Part shown: one piece after another, positions 1 through 7,154 of the stretch
How positions within the stretch are numbered: the stretch's first letter is position 1
Layout of the letters: each line of letters starts with the position of its first letter
Source: Planctomycetota bacterium
GTDB lineage: Bacteria; Planctomycetota; Phycisphaerae; Sedimentisphaerales; Anaerobacaceae
Direction: 5' to 3'
DNA: 64,000 nt
Assembly (NCBI GenBank): GCA_022566315.1
Contig: JADFJC010000004.1
Span: forward strand, 20,176-84,175
Notes under the pieces: generated by a model
What the model was told of the DNA's origin: nothing
What the model saw: only the letters and a program-made list of their open reading frames with translations
The model's database searches: none
Program-made: the position numbers and the translations under genes

Positions 1-122
1 TTTATCTTGCACCAAGCGCTTATGAGGCGATGTTTGTTTCGTTAGCTCACAGCAAAGCGGACATTGAGAAGACTATTGAAGCAGCAAAAAATAGTTTCCA
101 AAGGATAAAAGATGAGAAATAG
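1..122 (+). CDS. hemL: Glutamate-1-semialdehyde 2,1-aminomutase, C-terminal end (partial)
   Basis: Reading from base 3 gives a 39-residue open tail ending at TAG 120-122, with [20 protein letters not shown] followed by [16 protein letters not shown]. This matches the C-terminus of HemL, the PLP enzyme that converts glutamate-1-semialdehyde to 5-aminolevulinate in C5 tetrapyrrole synthesis: HemL proteins end with a conserved Y-APS-FEA-FVS--H---DI--T---A pattern. The gene enters the window from the left and the catalytic part is outside. The identification rests on a short tail recognised from family memory, so a related class-III aminotransferase is possible. Confidence 0.72.
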   Translation, partial: YLAPSAYEAMFVSLAHSKADIEKTIEAAKNSFQRIKDEK

Positions 123-159
123 TAGGGCACTCGTGCTACGTAGCGATTCATCCTTCGCA

Positions 160-178
160 GTCCCGATTTTATCGGGAC
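160..178. repeat. TCCCGAT/ATCGGGA palindrome
   Basis: Inverted repeat GTCCCGAT-TTT-ATCGGGAC. One of five copies in the window of a short palindrome with the same arms (others at 2498, 43163, 44115 and 52469). Confidence 0.7.
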
Positions 179-213
179 GGAGAACGGAGCTACTTCGCAG
201 AGTAGCAATCTCA

Positions 214-290
214 CCGCACCAATTGCCCGGGAGAGAAAGATTGGCCCTTTCAACGGGTTCCAGTATCAGGCTCGAAATCAATTGGTGCGG
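214..290. repeat. 12-bp inverted repeat in hemL downstream region
   Basis: CCGCACCAATTG at 214-225 is exactly inverted as CAATTGGTGCGG at 279-290, with 53 bases between. It lies in the 249-base gap between hemL and the next gene. It could form a large hairpin acting as an mRNA end or be a repeat remnant; no T-run follows, so a classical terminator is not supported. Confidence 0.55.
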
Positions 291-371
291 GGCAAAGAAA
301 TTTCTTGCATTTATGGCAGAAATAAGGCATAATAGTGGGAGAATAGCCGATATTTTTTAGGAGATTAACAG

Positions 372-1085
372 ATGAACGAGAACCAGGCCGGCCCAAATAG
401 TTTGCTGGATACCACCGATTGTCTTGAAGCGGTCGGTGTGTTCAGGGGATGGAAAAACTTTTTCTTTATCATTATAGTTTTGTGTCTTCTGGTGTTGCAG
501 ATATGCTTTTGGGCTGTAAATACCGGCTACATTCCCGCAAAGAAGTGTCCCGGTAACAAGGCCCAGAGTAACGAGGCTGCTGCTGTGGGCCTGGGTGAGG
601 ATGTACCGGACGTTAACGAGGCTGCGAACGAAGTGTCTGCCGAGCAAAGTGAACCGGCCCTAACGGACTCCCTATTTGGCATAACCTTCAAACATTTAGC
701 GATGGTCATCCGCGTTGTTAATGCCGTACTTGTATTGACCGGAACGCTTTATTGTCTGACAATGCTTTTGGCCTTGAAGATTTCGTTGGTAGGCAGGCTT
801 GGCGGAATAAACCATATTTGCCGAGCATTTTTCCTCTCGCTGGTTATGCTTGTTCTGCTGCTTCCCTGGCAGAGAGTCTTTGGCGGTGTAGTTCTTGGAG
901 CGATATATTTGCCCTGCGAGCTGGTGGAGTGGTGTTCTGCTGAAAGCAGCGAGATATTCTGTATTGTCCTTCGCTATTTGCGGTTTACCGGCTACTGGCT
1001 GGTGATACTGTTATTGCTTATCTTTTCACAGCTCCGCAGCGGCCGCTGGACAAAGACGATTCTTCGCCGGCTCGAGGTGATATAA
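372..1085 (+). CDS. Hypothetical integral membrane protein
   Basis: 237 residues starting at an ATG preceded by AGGAG. Four hydrophobic stretches are visible, around residues 28-52, 112-138, 152-178 and 200-222. The segment between the first and second is long, hydrophilic and acidic (about residues 58-100, rich in E, D and A). The last stretch is followed by a basic tail. I do not recognise a family. The topology suggests an inner-membrane protein with one sizeable soluble loop. It stands alone between hemL and nikR, with about 200 bases on each side. Confidence 0.7.
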   Translation: MNENQAGPNSLLDTTDCLEAVGVFRGWKNFFFIIIVLCLLVLQICFWAVNTGYIPAKKCPGNKAQSNEAAAVGLGEDVPDVNEAANEVSAEQSEPALTDSLFGITFKHLAMVIRVVNAVLVLTGTLYCLTMLLALKISLVGRLGGINHICRAFFLSLVMLVLLLPWQRVFGGVVLGAIYLPCELVEWCSAESSEIFCIVLRYLRFTGYWLVILLLLIFSQLRSGRWTKTILRRLEVI

Positions 1086-1296
1086 GAGTTTCCATTCTGG
1101 GACCATTCAGCCCCCCCCTGAAGCGGGAATCTGATAAAATGTGTCCCTTAATAAAGATGGCTGAAGTGGAACGGCGAAACGATTGATAATTGATTATTTT
1201 GTGTCTGTGCCGTTCTCTGTGGTTAATCTCTTTTCATACGATGCCTTGTGGTTCACCCCGCAGGAGATTTATCCTTACTAAATAAAGGGAACAAAA

Positions 1297-1713
1297 ATGG
1301 GCCGAATTGAACGTATAGGAGTTTCACTTGATAAAGAGCTGCTTTCGATGTTTGATGAGCTTATTGCCAAACAGGGCTATCAGAGCCGGTCCGAGGCGAT
1401 ACGTGACCTTGTACGCCGAGGGTTGAGTGAAGAGCGGCTCGGCGACCCAAAAGCCAAGGGGGTAGCTGCTGTATTTCTGGTTTACGACCATCACTCGACA
1501 AAGCTCACGGACAGGCTGATAGGTCTGCAACATTCGCATACTCTGGGTTCGTCCCTTCAAGTGATTTCCTCTCTGCACATTCACCTGGATGAGCACGATT
1601 GTCTGGAGGTGATTGTGCTTCGAGGACATGTCGGGGAAATCAATAAGGTGGCGGAAAACATGTTGAGCATGAAGGGTGTCAAATTAGGCCGCCTTAATAT
1701 CGTGGCAACTTAA
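1297..1713 (+). CDS. nikR: Nickel-responsive transcriptional regulator NikR
   Basis: 138 residues with the NikR architecture: an N-terminal ribbon-helix-helix DNA-binding domain (about 1-48) and a C-terminal ACT-like nickel-binding, tetramerising domain (about 55-135). Conserved blocks include VYDHH (62-66), QHSH (78-81), HIH (94-96) and CLEVIVLRG (102-110). In E. coli the Ni ligands are H76, H87, H89 and C95; H94, H96 and C102 are clear equivalents. The first ligand is unclear because the loop between QH and HIH is four residues longer than in E. coli or H. pylori NikR. No nickel transporter or hydrogenase gene is nearby. Only a TCATAC half-site is seen upstream, so autoregulation is not supported. 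Confidence 0.9.
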   Translation: MGRIERIGVSLDKELLSMFDELIAKQGYQSRSEAIRDLVRRGLSEERLGDPKAKGVAAVFLVYDHHSTKLTDRLIGLQHSHTLGSSLQVISSLHIHLDEHDCLEVIVLRGHVGEINKVAENMLSMKGVKLGRLNIVAT

Positions 1714-1787
1714 TTTGCGATTCTTTCTTCATAGAATGAATTGACGATTTGCGATTTACGATTTATAATCCCCGTCGAAAATTAAAG

Positions 1788-1861
1788 GGGCGATTAGCTC
1801 AGTTGGTTAGAGCGCACGGATCACACCCGTGAGGCCACTGGTTCGAGTCCAGTATCGCCCA
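1788..1861 (+). tRNA. tRNA-Val (CAC)
   Basis: Full cloverleaf: acceptor GGGCGAT pairs with ATCGCCC at 1854-1860, discriminator A1861. The D arm reads GCTCAGTTGGTTAGAGC, the anticodon stem CACGG/CCGTG encloses the loop ATCACAC (anticodon CAC), and the T arm reads CTGGTTCGAGTCCAG. CCA is not encoded. A T-run follows immediately. Confidence 0.95.
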
Positions 1862-1919
1862 GTTTTTTGACAATTTCGAAATCCGGGATTCGACCCGGCA
1901 ACGCTGGGTTCTGATTTAT

Positions 1920-1936
1920 ACCCGCCGGTGGCGGGT
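1920..1936. repeat. ACCCGCC/GGCGGGT palindrome
   Basis: ACCCGCC-GGT-GGCGGGT, just upstream of the E2-like gene. The same palindrome occurs at 44090-44106 (loop TGT), with a near copy at 16035-16049 (loop TCA). Confidence 0.65.
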
Positions 1937-1959
1937 CGGAATTTTCTGTAGAGGCGTCT

Positions 1960-2652
1960 TTGGATAATCCGACAAAAAAGCATGTCCCACTGACCAGAAT
2001 CCAGAAGCTCATCGGCGAAAGGATGTTAAAGTCCAAGCTGAGCAAGCCCTGTTTTTACGTTGGGTCGAAGGCGGATATTACTGACCTTATGGCCATTCGG
2101 CCCAAACTCAGAAAGTCGCTGGGCGTCAAAATAACAACGAACACTTTCTATATTCGTGCTCTGGGTCTGGCGGTGCAAAAGTATCCTCTCGCGGTAGGTA
2201 AGTTTGATGGTAACAATATAAGGATAGCCGAACGTGTGAATGTTGGCTTTGCGGTTAATGCTCCGCAGGGCCTTGTTGTGCCGGTGGTGAAAGATGCCGG
2301 GGAAAAAACATTACCGGAAATTGCCCGTGAGGAGGCATCGCTGACCAATAAAGCACGTGATAATCAATTGAAGCTTGAGGATATAGAAGGCGAAACAATA
2401 GCGTTGAGCAATCTTGGTGCGTATGGCATTGATTCTTTTTTGGGAATCGTACCGCCGCCGACCAGCACTATATTAGCTGTTGGTAATGTCATTCATACCC
2501 CGATGTATCGGGGCGAAAATGATAAAATAACGGTGCGAAAAATAATCAGCCTGTCTCTTGCTGTTGACCGGAGAGTTATAACCGAGACCTATGCTGCCGA
2601 GTTTCTAAGTTTCATTACGGAACAATTAGAAAACCCGCAACGGTTGATTTGA
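1960..2652 (+). CDS. Stand-alone E2-type acyltransferase catalytic domain, catalytic His missing
   Basis: 230 residues matching the catalytic (CAT-fold) domain of 2-oxoacid dehydrogenase E2 acyltransferases, which move acyl groups between lipoyl-Lys and CoA. Visible blocks are the PLTRIQKLIGERM start, NVGFAVNAPQGLVVPVVKDA, and SNLGAYGID near 147-155. There is no lipoyl domain and no peripheral-subunit-binding domain: a stop lies 16 codons upstream and a tRNA sits before it. The start is TTG, supported by AGAGG five bases upstream; no ATG is available. The DHRxxxG catalytic motif reads DRRVITE, so the catalytic His is Arg204. It may be a degenerate or structural protein. No E1 or E3 gene is in the window. 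An in-frame palindrome (2498-2513) adds PMYRG. Confidence 0.8.
   Translation: MDNPTKKHVPLTRIQKLIGERMLKSKLSKPCFYVGSKADITDLMAIRPKLRKSLGVKITTNTFYIRALGLAVQKYPLAVGKFDGNNIRIAERVNVGFAVNAPQGLVVPVVKDAGEKTLPEIAREEASLTNKARDNQLKLEDIEGETIALSNLGAYGIDSFLGIVPPPTSTILAVGNVIHTPMYRGENDKITVRKIISLSLAVDRRVITETYAAEFLSFITEQLENPQRLI
2498..2513. repeat. CCCCGAT/ATCGGGG palindrome inside a coding region
   Basis: CCCCGAT-GT-ATCGGGG, in frame within the E2-like gene, where it encodes PMYRG. A sister copy in the sulfatase signal peptide encodes PMYIG. Confidence 0.6.
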
Positions 2653-2660
2653 CAGGAATT

Positions 2661-3557
2661 CTATTCTACTATCACCGTTTCATCAGGCGGTATGCCAAGT
2701 CGTTCGAATCTTTTAGCACGGCTTTTTTCGTCACCGGTGTTAATTTCCCGGGCGAGTTTTCCCACTCTGAGCGCATGTTCTCTGGGAACGACCAGCACGC
2801 CATCACCATCAGCTACTATTAGATCGCCGGGGTAAACAAGGACGCCGGCACAATTAATGGGAAAGTTGTAGGATTCGGCAATGAGTCTTCCGGGTCGAAC
2901 TCCGCGGGAGCTGTATCCGTTTTTACAATAGACCGAAATCTTCTTGACCTTAACAATCTCATCGGTGTCCCGTGCGCCACCGTTTGTTACGACTCCTACG
3001 ACACCTTTTTCCGCCCAGCCGAGACTATTATTAGAGCCGATAAAACCACATTCGGGGATTCCACCGGCATCGATAACGACGATGTCTCCGGGTTTTGCCG
3101 TCCTAAGCCAGGCATCAGGGGCTCTTTTATATTGCTGAGATTTGAATCTCTTAAATCCTTCAAGGTCAGGAAACGAGTTTTGTCCGACTCTAACGTCGGT
3201 AGGCACATGGCGAACGGTAATGGCAAATCCTACTACTCTGTGGGAAAATTTTTCTACATCCCGCCACAGGGGCCGGATATCCTTGTCCATTAAACCGATA
3301 TCCTGCAGGCCAATCAGGTCCATACCATCAAGCACATCCGTGAGTCGCAAATCCTTGTACAATTCAAGGATTTCTTTTCGTGCCTGTTTGCTGTCATCGA
3401 AACTTTTATTCTTCAGCAGTCTGACGCCTTTAGGTGTTGTAAGTTTCAGTGCGTTTGATTTTTGCGCTTCGGTGACAGGAATACCTGATACCAAAATAAG
3501 TAATATCAGCGTGATAAGACTGACGCATTTTGATTTACATTTAGTTGAGCAATACAT
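2661..3557 (-). CDS. Exported RraA-like protein (HMG aldolase/RraA fold)
   Basis: 298 residues from an ATG at 3557 with GGAGGT a few bases upstream, which is better than the longer frame start. A signal peptide (MYCSTKCKSK then a hydrophobic run ending VTEA, about 1-31) precedes an RraA/4-hydroxy-4-methyl-2-oxoglutarate aldolase-like domain: LRLTDVLDGMDLIGLQD, KPGDIVVIDAGG, GVVTNGGARDTDEI, and YPGDLIVADGDGVLVVP. The family binds divalent metal and includes class II pyruvate aldolases and the RNase E inhibitor RraA. An exported member points to a catabolic or unknown role outside the cytoplasm rather than RNase control. The RD/D pair of the metal site is visible at GGARDTDE. Confidence 0.82.
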   Translation of the reverse strand: MYCSTKCKSKCVSLITLILLILVSGIPVTEAQKSNALKLTTPKGVRLLKNKSFDDSKQARKEILELYKDLRLTDVLDGMDLIGLQDIGLMDKDIRPLWRDVEKFSHRVVGFAITVRHVPTDVRVGQNSFPDLEGFKRFKSQQYKRAPDAWLRTAKPGDIVVIDAGGIPECGFIGSNNSLGWAEKGVVGVVTNGGARDTDEIVKVKKISVYCKNGYSSRGVRPGRLIAESYNFPINCAGVLVYPGDLIVADGDGVLVVPREHALRVGKLAREINTGDEKSRAKRFERLGIPPDETVIVE

Positions 3558-3686
3558 AGCGACCTCCTGATAATGGTTTATAAAATTTTTGCTACCTAAT
3601 TCGAGAGACACAGGTTACACTAAAACCTGTCCAAAAACAATGCAAGTATTTTTTTGTTTAAGAACCCGCAGTAAGGAGTGAGAAAA

Positions 3687-4604
3687 ATGAATTGGGATTT
3701 TAGAATTGCTTTTGTCTGTGTTGTTACTGCGATAATATTAACAGTAACGGCCCCGGATGGAAAGGCAGTGAGTTTGTATAAAGTCGAGCCACTCTGGGCG
3801 GATGGTGCCCCGGGCGCTAAAGGCGATGAGGACGGCGACAAACCTACGCTGACGATTTACCTGACACCAAGGGAAAAAGCGACCGGAGCCGCTGTGGTTA
3901 TTTGTCCCGGCGGTGGTTACGGACATCTGGCTATGGACCATGAGGGGCACAAAATCGCACAGTGGCTCAATTCGTTCGGTGTCGCCGGTTTTATCCTCAA
4001 GTACCGCCATCGCAACAGCGGTACCGGTTATGGTCATCCGGCGCCGTTACAGGACGCCCAGCGAGCGATCAGAATGGTGCGCAGTCGGGCTAAAGAGTGG
4101 AACATCGACCCCGGTCGTATCGGGATTCTCGGCTTTTCAGCGGGGGGACACCTCGCGTCGAGTGCAGGTACGCATTTTCAAAAGCGTTACAGCGAAGCAA
4201 AAGACGCAATTGATGAAGTCAGTTGCAGGCCTGATTTTATGATACTTATATATCCGGTCATTTCATTTACCGAATGGTGCGCTCACAGCGGCTCCAGGCG
4301 GAATTTGCTGGGTAACAATCCGGACAAAGAGCTTGTTGAGAATCTATCCAATGAAAGGCAGGTTACGCCGGAAACCCCGCCTACGTTCCTGGTCCATGCC
4401 AACAATGATAAGGGTGTGCCGCCGGAGAACAGTATCTATTTTTATCTTGCTCTGCGGAAGGCCAAGGTCCCGGCTGAGATGCACATCTACGAAAAGGGCG
4501 GCCACGGTTTTGGCCTCGGCAAACAGAATACAGCCGAATCAAGCTGGCCGGTCCGATGTGAAGATTGGATGCGAGGACAGGGACTTTTGGATAAGAAAAA
4601 ATAA
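3687..4604 (+). CDS. Secreted alpha/beta hydrolase (acetyl esterase/xylan esterase-like)
   Basis: 305 residues from the ATG at 3687, eight bases after TAAGGAG; the GTG at 3678 overlaps that ribosome site and is rejected. A signal peptide (about 1-25) is followed by an esterase/lipase fold of the BD-FAE/Axe type: oxyanion block VVICPGGGYGHLA, nucleophile elbow GFSAGG, acid at HANNDKGVP, and C-terminal His in GGHGFG. Such enzymes are common in planctomycete polysaccharide breakdown, where they remove acetyl groups from glycans. The substrate cannot be read from the sequence. It is divergent from the RraA-like gene and ends 24 bases before the convergent ParA gene. Confidence 0.85.
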   Translation: MNWDFRIAFVCVVTAIILTVTAPDGKAVSLYKVEPLWADGAPGAKGDEDGDKPTLTIYLTPREKATGAAVVICPGGGYGHLAMDHEGHKIAQWLNSFGVAGFILKYRHRNSGTGYGHPAPLQDAQRAIRMVRSRAKEWNIDPGRIGILGFSAGGHLASSAGTHFQKRYSEAKDAIDEVSCRPDFMILIYPVISFTEWCAHSGSRRNLLGNNPDKELVENLSNERQVTPETPPTFLVHANNDKGVPPENSIYFYLALRKAKVPAEMHIYEKGGHGFGLGKQNTAESSWPVRCEDWMRGQGLLDKKK

Positions 4605-4628
4605 AATTAAGCAAAGATGGTTCTGCGC

Positions 4629-5693
4629 CTAATTGGTATCTGGCTGGTCAGTCTTTGTTTGTGTCAATTCTGAGGATTGTGTTTCTGAATCAGATTGTGG
4701 GATTGATTTGATTTCGATTGGAGGCTGGGTCTGATTTTCATCTACGCCGACAGGTTGCGTGCTCGGTTGTGGTGGCACCTGCGAAGCAGGCTGTGGTGAC
4801 GGAGTAGAGATAGTCGAGAGTTGTTCTTGATTTTCATCATCGCCGGCAGGCTGGTCTTGAATTTCACTGATAGTAACAGGCTGTGCATCTGGAGGTGTCG
4901 ATGGCTGGAATTGGGCGTGTATGAGCTCGGCTGCCTTTCTGTAGTCTTCTGCACCGTGGCAGTTTTGCTCGTACTCGAAAATTGTTTTGCCATAGCTGGG
5001 TGCCTCGGCGAGCTTGATATTTCTTCGGATATGAACCGGTAAGATTTGGGCCTGCGCCCAGGGGCAGTTGGTCCGGCGTGCCTTGTCGAGGAATTGCTCG
5101 ACGTCGGCCCTGACTTCATTTGGAAGAGAGGCCCTGCCATCGAATATGCACAGCAAAATCCATTTGACTTTCAGATTGGGGTTGATTCTTTTGTTTACAA
5201 GCTCAATGGTCTGCAGCAGTTTTCCAAATCCCCGCAGTGCCAGGAAATGCGGCTGAAGCGGGATGAGGACATCATCGGCGGCAGCGAGGGCATTGAGGCT
5301 AAGCAGTCCAAGTGAAGGGGCGCAGTCGATAAGACAATAATCGAATTTATCCTGGCTTGATTGAAGGGCCTCTCTCAGGATGGTTTCTCTGCCGACTACG
5401 CTTACCAGTTCGCTTTCGGCGCCGACGAGGTTGATATTTGCGGGCAGCAGCCAAAGATTCGGCCTCATGAGCAGAATTTGCTTTTCAAATTCAGCGGACT
5501 GAGTGAGGACCTGATAAGAGCCGAACTGGACGATTTGCGGCTCAAGGCCGAGGTGGATTGTCAGATGCGCCTGAGGGTCAAAGTCAATAACGACCACCCT
5601 CGAGCCGGCGGCGGCAAGAGCTGCTGCGATATTGACCACCGTTGTGGTTTTTCCCACGCCACCTTTCTGGTTTAATACTGCAATGGTTCTCAT
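4629..5693 (-). CDS. ParA/Soj-family ATPase with long Pro/Gln-rich tail
   Basis: 354 residues. The first ~255 form a deviant-Walker ParA domain: KGGVGKTT at 10-17 (Walker A with signature Lys), DFDPQAHLT (A' motif region) and DYCLIDCAPSLGLL (Walker B). ParA proteins form ATP-dependent dimers on DNA and drive segregation or positioning. No ParB gene or parS (TGTTTCACGTGAAACA) is visible nearby, so the partner is unknown. The tail from about 268 onward is low complexity, rich in P, Q, S and T, with repeated DENQ-containing units. That is not typical of chromosomal Soj and suggests an interaction or linker region. Confidence 0.9.
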   Translation of the reverse strand: MRTIAVLNQKGGVGKTTTVVNIAAALAAAGSRVVVIDFDPQAHLTIHLGLEPQIVQFGSYQVLTQSAEFEKQILLMRPNLWLLPANINLVGAESELVSVVGRETILREALQSSQDKFDYCLIDCAPSLGLLSLNALAAADDVLIPLQPHFLALRGFGKLLQTIELVNKRINPNLKVKWILLCIFDGRASLPNEVRADVEQFLDKARRTNCPWAQAQILPVHIRRNIKLAEAPSYGKTIFEYEQNCHGAEDYRKAAELIHAQFQPSTPPDAQPVTISEIQDQPAGDDENQEQLSTISTPSPQPASQVPPQPSTQPVGVDENQTQPPIEIKSIPQSDSETQSSELTQTKTDQPDTN

Positions 5694-5701
5694 AGGAAAG
5701 A

Positions 5702-5840
5702 ACTAAAGTGCCTAAAGTGACAGCTTTGCTGTCATTCTGAACGCAGCGCAGCGAAGTGAAGAATCTCTTTTTCGTTGACCAGATCCTTCGGCTTCGCCTC
5801 AGGATGACACTTACGTGTCACTTTAGTTCACTTTAGGCAC
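5702..5840. repeat. Composite repeat: GTCATTCTGA core nested in CACTTTAG inverted arms
   Basis: Outer arms CTAAAGTG-CC-TAAAGTGACA (5702-5722) and TGTCACTTTAG-TT-CACTTTAG (5816-5837) are inverted. They enclose a core at about 5731-5808 running from GTCATTCTGAACGCAGCG to CCTTCGGCTTCGCCTCAGG and ATGAC. Both halves belong to dispersed families found elsewhere in the window. It lies between parA and nusB. Confidence 0.8.
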
Positions 5841-5852
5841 TCCAAATTTTAG

Positions 5853-6263
5853 TCACTTTAGTTTCTTCAGGATGGCATCAAGCACGCCATTAACGAAGGC
5901 CGGTGACTTATCGGTGCTGAACTTTTTGGCAAGCTCAATGGCCTCATTTATCACAACTTTGGGCGGGATATCAGGACAGAATTTCAACTGATAAACCGCC
6001 AATCTCAAGATGCTTTTGTCAACAGGTGAGAGTCTCGCGAATTGCCACTTTATAGTCGAGACAATTATCGGCCCGTCGCACTGTTCCAAATTTTCCCACG
6101 TTCCTTTTGTCCAATCCGAGGCGAGTTTGCGTACGAAATCGTCTTCATCTGCTTCTCTGAAGAACCGGTCTAAAAACTCGAATAGGTCAGGACCCTGCAC
6201 ATCGAGCTGATACAACGCCTGCATTGTCAGCTCTCTGGCCTTTGTTCTTCTGTCCATATTCAT
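5853..6263 (-). CDS. nusB: Transcription antitermination protein NusB
   Basis: 136 residues, the usual NusB length. Visible features are RRTKARELTMQALYQLD at the N-terminus, WQFARLSPVDKSILRLAVYQL in the middle, and the C-terminal block VVINEAIELAKKFS-DKSPAFVNGVLDAI. NusB with S10 (NusE) binds boxA RNA and supports rRNA antitermination. It follows ribH on the same strand (about 50 bases apart), the common ribH-nusB order. No clear ribosome site precedes the ATG. Instead, tandem TAGTTCG words (6264-6290) fill the gap. Confidence 0.95.
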   Translation of the reverse strand: MNMDRRTKARELTMQALYQLDVQGPDLFEFLDRFFREADEDDFVRKLASDWTKGTWENLEQCDGPIIVSTIKWQFARLSPVDKSILRLAVYQLKFCPDIPPKVVINEAIELAKKFSTDKSPAFVNGVLDAILKKLK

Positions 6264-6306
6264 CGTAGTTCGTAGTTCGTAGTTTGTAGTCTATGAACTA
6301 TGAAAT
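6264..6306. repeat. Tandem CGTAGTT word repeat
   Basis: CGTAGTT three times in succession followed by a diverged unit and then AACTATGAA, which can fold back on TAGTT. It is directly upstream of nusB and looks like the other tandem-word repeats of this window. Confidence 0.5.
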
Positions 6307-6314
6307 CATAACTA

Positions 6315-6782
6315 TCAACTTAATTGTTCCATCACGTTGACCATTTCCATAGCTGTTTGTGCTGCGTCTGCCCCGGCGTTGCCCATTTTTGTCCCGGCCC
6401 TTTCGACTGCCTGTTCGAGTGTATCGCAGGTCAGGACGCCAAATACGGTGGGGGTGGGTGAATCGTAGTTGATTTGTCCGATACCGCGGGATACCTGCTG
6501 GCAGATATAATCATAATGGGCGGTTTGGCCTCGTATGACCGCGCCGAGGCAGAGGACCGCAACGTATTTGCCGCTGTTGGCAAGTTTTTTCGAAGCCTGC
6601 GTAATTTCACAGGCACCCGGCACCCAGACCACGGATATCTGTTCATCGGCGGCACCATGACGCTGGAGAGAGTCTATCGCGCCGGCAAGCAGTTTTGAGG
6701 TTATGAACTCATTAAACCTGCTGACTACAATAACGTAATTGCCCTTGCTGGCTGTTATGCGGCCTTTTATTTCTTTAATCAT
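6315..6782 (-). CDS. ribH: 6,7-dimethyl-8-ribityllumazine synthase
   Basis: 155 residues, normal for RibH. It condenses 5-amino-6-ribitylaminouracil with 3,4-dihydroxy-2-butanone-4-phosphate in riboflavin synthesis and assembles as pentamers or icosahedra. Conserved blocks: [50 protein letters not shown] (the His of the active site), and [26 protein letters not shown]. It precedes nusB. No other rib genes are in the window and no FMN riboswitch was recognised upstream. Confidence 0.96.
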   Translation of the reverse strand: MIKEIKGRITASKGNYVIVVSRFNEFITSKLLAGAIDSLQRHGAADEQISVVWVPGACEITQASKKLANSGKYVAVLCLGAVIRGQTAHYDYICQQVSRGIGQINYDSPTPTVFGVLTCDTLEQAVERAGTKMGNAGADAAQTAMEMVNVMEQLS

Positions 6783-7154
6783 AATTTCACTTCTCCAAAT
6801 TATATCAAGACTCCAATTATATCTATGTGTACCTGACTCGATTCACGTGTAGTTACGGACCGCCTGGGGACCCCGCAAAGCGGGAACCCTGACAGCTATA
6901 CATTATAAGACTTTCGTTGGCTGGTTTCCAGAAAAACAACTCAACACCAGAAGAGCTGCGATTAATACCATTTTGGCCTCAGAAGCTAACCTACTCAACT
7001 ATAAGAGTTTATACGCCGAATTTCCAGCAAAATTTTACTGAAGACAAAAAGGTCTTGAGCCGACAAAAAACCGCTAACCTGAGTATGTTTTGTGGGCGAT
7101 AACCACGCTGGATGAACTCTTAACCGTCGGGGGTAAACAGGGCAAGGTGTGATT
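6783..7154. other. Intergenic region between divergent ribH and TPR gene
   Basis: 372 bases. It contains a short palindrome CCCGC-AAA-GCGGG near 6875 and AT-rich sequence. No tRNA, riboswitch or small gene is supported. It must hold promoters for both divergent genes, but none is clear enough to mark. Confidence 0.5.

Noticed and set aside
112..360. 82-codon ORF after hemL
   Set aside because: It covers an inverted repeat and a palindrome and has no family features.
1210..1296. NikR operator (GTATGA-N16-TCATAC)
   Set aside because: Only a TCATAC half-site near 1234 is present, with no matching partner.
6856..7147. Riboswitch-like leader before the TPR gene
   Set aside because: The CCCGC-AAA-GCGGG hairpin alone does not match any riboswitch consensus I can check by eye.
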